Positions 59,549 through 64,000 of a stretch of DNA of 64,000 nt are shown one piece after another. Position 1 is the first letter of the stretch. Each line of letters opens with the position of its first letter. The DNA lies in contig NC_052679.1 in NCBI RefSeq assembly GCF_016802725.1, positions 18,965,635 through 19,029,634 on the forward strand. The letters run 5' to 3'. The translations under genes and the position numbers were made by a program. A model generated the notes under the pieces. The model ran no database searches and was not told the DNA's origin. It was given only the letters and a program-made list of their open reading frames with translations. The DNA comes from Solenopsis invicta (taxonomy: Eukaryota; Arthropoda; Insecta; Hymenoptera; Formicidae).

Positions 59549-62500
59549 GCATGTATTGAATTAATTATGAACTTTTATTAATTGAATAATTAAAAACATT
59601 TTTCTGATCTATTTTATTCTCAGTAGAGTATTGATCGTTGTATCAAAATAATAAAAAAATATTTAATATCAACGTTAATATTGATTTTTCAATGTTGAGA
59701 TGTAACAATTTTAAGATCTCTTTAACGAATCTATATTTTTATGAATTTTTAATCAATATTAATGACGTAATAACCAAATCCAGTTTTACTTGCATTTAAA
59801 AAGCAATATTATACTTTAAATTGTACGCTATCTATTTTTAATATTTTTATTATGCAATTAGAAGCGTGATTAAACAAATTTATGAATTATCGATACAAGC
59901 GTGCTGCATGTTACGGGACAGTAACGAAGATGAATGCAGCAATAAAATAGCCGCGAATTGGAAAGATATTAGAGCGTGTACATATAACGCCGAATAATGT
60001 TACAAAATTCACCGAGTTAACAAATGTTTACGATACTTTGTCGATTTAGCGACACCGTGTTTGAAAACCGATCGAGCCGTATAGCCGACCGAAGCCACTT
60101 TGCGAAATAAGCAATAAATATGGGCGCGTTGAATTTTAATGCGCAAACTTGACAAAGGAGTTTGTCGGGGGTACCGTCGTTGTTTACTCCTATCGATACG
60201 GAAATCGTTATCGGATCGGTTCGTATGGAAATGTCGCGATATTCATCGCCTGACGTGTAATCAAAACGAGAGTTCAGCGAAAGAGACTAAGGAAGAATAT
60301 CGTTTCGATCGGGTGTTTTGTGTAGAGTTCACTATCGAACCATTTTCTTGATTAATGCGCCAAGTAACTCGAGGATCTCGGGGTGTCGTTATCCTCTAGG
60401 ATGACATATCGGACAGAAAGGACCTCAGGAAACGGTGGTACCCTGTCTATCGTCTTCGATAAAAATTTTAGTGTTTGTATTAAAGATAGTGGGCCGTGGT
60501 CCTCGTTAAACTTTAAATTGAAAAATACCGTCGGGTATATGGTGTTATTGGGAAATTCCCTTTGCGCGCGCGCCCGCGAAATTCCTCCACTCCACTCCCT
60601 CCCGCGGTGTATTTTATGCGTTTATATGTTTTACAAAAATCAGATTTTCGAATATTTTGCACCTGGACTATAGCTCCCGTGTATTGAATTTCGCGCATTG
60701 AATATCTGATCGGACTATATAATAATCACGCGTAAGGTATTGAAGCTGTCGCGGGGTGCAGTTACTGTAACTGTTCGCAGGTAACAATCGCATTGTATCA
60801 CAAAAGCGAAGGCTTTAACGAAGTCAAGGCTTCAGAGTAGAAACGTGTTATCAAATCTTTTATAGGAGTTTGCATCGCTTCAAATTTTTCTTTAGACCAC
60901 AAATTTAAGATATCAATTATAATTATTTGTGTTTTTTACTCTCAATTCATATCGCGAAAATTGTATTATGAGCGAAACGTGATCTTCATTTTCCGGAGAA
61001 ATACGTTTTATATAAAATTTTAACTGTTTAAAATTAATAAAACAATGATGAGAAATAAAATAGAATTAAACGAGTGTGACACTTGCGATAATTCGTGCGC
61101 TTAAGTACTGTTGAGAGAAATAAATTTTTGTTTGCAATAACGTGAAATAAATTTTTTGTACAAAATAATAAGAATCTCAATGTAGAGCCATTAAAAGTGA
61201 GTGAAAACTTTTGTTGAAAATTATTACAGTTAATAATAACGAAACATATATATCGCAACACTGTTGTTGAGCCTTTTCCTCGTTTTTGAAAATTTGGAGT
61301 GATGCAAATATTTCCATGATACGCACTCGAGAAACCCAAAAATTCCATCCAGTCGTTTAAGTATTACATAATCTGTTAGTGGCAAGCCGCCCTATTTTCG
61401 TCACGTTGCTTTTATGTAATATTCATTTAATGCTCCAAGTCGAGTATTCAGTGTCAGTAGTTACGATAGAAGTACCTACGAAATATTTGCGATTTCAATG
61501 TTGGGTATTTTCGTGCATGTTTAAATAAATATTTCGTCTAAAATTGATGTTGAACTGGTCGAGCTGCTATTCGGTTTAACTGATACCAAATTAAAAAGCA
61601 CTCTTTATTAAGAATACAATTATTTAAAAATATAATGAAAGCAACTCATTGGACTTTAGAAATTAATAGAGTTGGTTAAAAATGGCAGATACATAGCGCA
61701 TTTAAATTGTTGAATTTAAACAACTATAATTTTATATTTTATAATAATTAATCTACAAAAAATATGATATTCCTTAATTAACAACATAGAATTTATATAA
61801 AAAATGGTATGACAGTAATTCAAGTAAAAAATGGTTAAATATGGAACAAGTTTTCTTTTTATTTGATTTAAATGCAATCATAAATTTAAACAACATGCAC
61901 GTACACGCACTTAGAACAATGTAGCAACACATTTATGAATTCTTTCAGTAGAAAGTAATGTATAATTTTTCGTTAATTATTAAAATATTTTTGGTTATAT
62001 CGAAACGTAACGTATGACAAGTTCGTAAAAATAAATTTATTTTTCCGCAAAATTAATGCAGAAAATATTCATATATTAAATATTATTAAATAGATATTAT
62101 ATATATTATAACAAATTTTATTTTGAATAAAATTGATATAGTAATATAATTTCTTGAAATATCACTAAATAAATCCTATATTTTAATTATGTATAGATAA
62201 TGGGTAAATCACTGTATTTTAATTTTTTTTGTAAAAGCAATTTTTGAAACAAATTTTTTTATATTAAAATATCAAAGCTTACGAAAATCAAACGGTATTA
62301 TTTAAATTTTTTAATAGAAAATAATTTTTAAATAATTTGGAAGAATTAATGTTAATTTGTTTAAAAATATTAATTTGTTCAATATCTATTTGTTTTATAT
62401 GGCATCTGCATCTTTGTATCTTAATTGTCGCATCTCTCAACTTTTTCATTTTCAAAAGAGCTTTTTATCGATCTTTGAATCTATTGTATTACTGATTTAT

Positions 62501-62679
62501 AGGATTCGTTTTCATTTTTCAAAGACATGAATTAGCGAATACTTGGTACTTTTTTTATTTGCATAGATACGCACCTGGCGATTTATCAGGATACAGTGGC
62601 GAACGAAATCCCGCTTCGGCGGTGATTCGTCATCCCGTCCCGATCTCCCCTATCTCTGCGCACCCTGTGCAGGCGCAAT
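59549..62679. other. AT-rich non-coding stretch
   Basis: GC rises briefly near 60050-60780, where frames of 70-96 codons show no recognisable content. 61600-62570 is very AT-rich with no structure I can name. Confidence 0.5.
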
Positions 62680-62750
62680 TATAAGCCGGCGCCCTCTCGG
62701 CGTCGTCGACTCGGTGAGATCGGATAACGGGTCTCAGATTATATCAGTGT
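62680..62750 (+). promoter_or_regulatory. promoter candidate at the edge of the right GC island
   Basis: TATAAG at 62680-62685 lies exactly where AT-rich DNA changes to a CpG-rich island. The arthropod initiator sequence TCAGTG lies at 62744-62749, but that is about 64 bp away, too far to act as a pair. Sequence about 30 bp from the TATA is a poor initiator match. Core motifs are seen; a real promoter is inferred from position. Confidence 0.25.
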
Positions 62751-64000
62751 ATCACAGTCCGCGGATTCAACGCGCGAGCACCGCGATCAACCATTATTAT
62801 CCCGATCGAACACACTCGCGTCGCGTGCCGCACTCCTCTCCATCGTGCCTCGCATCGCGCGGCGTTCATTCATTCATGCTTGGCCCGTGACGGTGGTTTC
62901 CCGTGAGAGCGCACGTGGGTGCCTACCCACCCCTCCCGCGATCATCACCCCGTTATATATCATAATATCACAATGGACGATTTTGTTTGTTAATAATCTC
63001 CTGGCGTTTACGATACGTGGTAATAACCTTAAGCTTAGAAATCACAGTCGCGAATTGATAACGGGTCCTCGTGCGTGTCCCCTCGCGCGGTATACCTCGC
63101 GATGTCCTCACCACGTCCACGTCGTTCACTGGGCATACTTCCGTCTTCGGCGGCGACGACGGCCTCGACCGAGGAAGAAGAGGAACCGCTCTCTTTCTCT
63201 CTCTCTCTTTCTCCGATCTCTCTATCGCGCGCCGACAACCTTCGCGGAGTCGATCAACGCGCGCGCTTGCCTCCACACTTGCTCTCCACGGGGGGGTTTC
63301 CGCGTCGACCGCGTCGACGACGATGACGCAGACCGGCTGTTGTATCCCTCTTCTCCTACTGCGGATTGCTGCGGACGGATTGCTGCGTCTTCCTTTCCTC
63401 TAACGAGTCCGATCGCCGATCCCGACCTCCAACTCGGCGGCTCGGTTATCGATCATCCTCGCGCGCGTGTTTCCCGATTCCCCCCCCCTTTTGCTTCCCT
63501 ACGGAAACTTGCCTCGTCCGACACACAAGGACCTCTCCTCTCCACTCTCCAAGTGTGCGATGCGCGCCGGGGATTCCTCTCACTCTCTCTTTCTCTCCCT
63601 CTTTTTCTTTCTCTCTCTCTTCACACACACTTTCCGCTCTCGTCCTTGACTTCTCGTTCTTCGAGAGATAAGGGAAAGGACTACCACTCGACGTCGTCGG
63701 GCCACCGAACGATACGACTGCCAAATCGCGGGGAAAGTCGTACGACGTCAGCTACTACCGATTCCGTTGCTGCGTCGCCGGGGGTTGTTGTCTGTTGTCG
63801 CAGCTCTCTGTTGTCGTGCTCGATCGCTGCTGCAGCTATTGTTGCTGTTGACTCCGGTCGACGACGGCTCGTACTGCTGTACTCCGCGTCGTGGCGCGTG
63901 TCCGCGCGCGAGCTCTTCCGCGGTGTCTTCGGCTTCCTGGGGGAGCGCGCGGCGCGCGATGCCATCATCCTCCCTGTGCCCGTGCCGACCGCCGACTGTG
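62728..64000 (+). CDS. 424-codon stop-free frame without ATG, running off the right edge
   Basis: From the codon after TAA (62725-62727) to the last complete codon (63997-63999), this frame has no stop and no ATG. The middle is low-complexity (RRRRRPRPRKK; LSLSLSLPLF from CT tracts). The last 50 codons read more naturally (RELFRGVFGFLGERAARDAI) with G/C-rich third positions. I recognise no domain. An exon entered by splicing, non-AUG initiation, a long leader with a start beyond the window, or antisense to a minus-strand gene are all possible. The plus strand here is poor in A, which lowers stop frequency, so chance is unlikely but not excluded. Confidence 0.25.
62968..63402 (-). CDS. hypothetical minus-strand frame, about 144 codons, no ATG
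   Basis: It opens after TAG at about 63403 and closes at TGA 62968-62970. It has natural charged composition (VEASARVDRLREGCRRAIER, then SEKEREREK-like residues from the CT tract on the other strand), followed by PVNDVDVVRTSRGIP and a basic tail. No ATG and no recognised domain. It competes with the plus-strand frame over the same DNA. Confidence 0.15.
63190..63212. repeat. (CT)n tract
   Basis: Imperfect CT repeat inside the GC island. Confidence 0.85.
63586..63621. repeat. (CT)n tract, interrupted
   Basis: CT/TTTC repeat, imperfect, about 36 bp. Confidence 0.85.
63681..64000 (-). CDS. possible N-terminal or internal coding segment, open to the right edge
   Basis: The minus-strand frame enters from the window edge and ends at TAG 63681-63683. 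Two adjacent ATGs (63968 and 63965) start MMASRAARSPRKPKTPRKSS; ten codons upstream of them are also open. The first 40 codons have almost entirely G/C third positions. The product would be a disordered, basic Ser/Arg/Thr-rich protein with an Ala run (TATIAAAAIEHD) and an acidic end. The frame uses the same third positions as the plus-strand open frame, so third-position bias cannot decide the strand. No domain is recognised. Confidence 0.25.
   Translation of the reverse strand, partial: QSAVGTGTGRMMASRAARSPRKPKTPRKSSRADTRHDAEYSSTSRRRPESTATIAAAAIEHDNRELRQQTTTPGDAATESVVADVVRLSPRFGSRIVRWPDDVEW

Noticed and set aside
62750..62757. TATCACAG, the seed of the insect miR-2 family
   Set aside because: The following bases do not match the family and no hairpin precursor surrounds it.

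Overview
The window looks like nuclear DNA of an arthropod, most likely a hymenopteran such as an ant. This rests on composition only, because no recognisable gene anchors it. The sequence is AT-rich with CpG freely present on all scales. It carries sharply bounded GC-rich islands, many long GA/CT, GT/CA, TA and GAC/GTG microsatellites, and short palindromic DNA-transposon derivatives (MITEs). I see no prokaryotic gene packing, no operon, no CRISPR array, and no tRNA or rRNA gene.

No protein-coding gene can be called with confidence. Most open frames of 60-220 codons lie in GC-rich or pyrimidine-rich stretches where chance frames of that size are expected. Five loci are better than that background and are listed with low confidence. 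(1) A 424-codon stop-free, ATG-less plus-strand frame starts at 62728 and runs off the right edge; a minus-strand frame opposite it (63681-64000) shares its third codon positions. (2) On the minus strand at 25047-24493, a 59-codon frame and a 124-codon frame lie in the same register, separated by one TGA. (3) A minus-strand frame at 58564-59019 ends in an Asp/Asn-rich then His/Gln-rich tail. (4) A 91-codon plus-strand frame at 34630-34905 has AATAAA just after its stop. (5) A 132-codon minus-strand frame lies at 28930-29328.

Layout: 1-7.4 kb is AT-rich with two MITEs, a perfect 35-bp hairpin and dinucleotide tracts. 7.4-9.8 kb is a GC island with a TATA-box candidate at 9304. 9.8-24.5 kb is AT-rich with several MITEs (one nested pair at 12658-13032), a 60-bp duplication, a 162-bp degenerate tandem repeat at 15801-16295 and a G-run cluster near 19.25 kb. 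24.5-29.3 kb is the largest GC island. 29.3-36.8 kb is AT-rich and holds a long GC-richer hairpin (31656-31806), a hAT-like non-autonomous element with 8-bp target duplication (33166-33880) and a MITE. 36.9-37.9 and 40.0-40.7 kb are small GC islands flanking CT/GA tracts. 40.8-58.3 kb is very AT-rich and almost featureless apart from hairpins. 58.3-59.3 kb is a GC/triplet-repeat island. 59.3-62.6 kb is AT-rich. 62.6-64.0 kb is a GC island that looks like a gene edge.

The simplest reading is a large intron or intergenic regulatory territory of a long gene, with exons or promoters most likely in the GC islands and at the right edge. Nothing here shows a complete multi-gene system.
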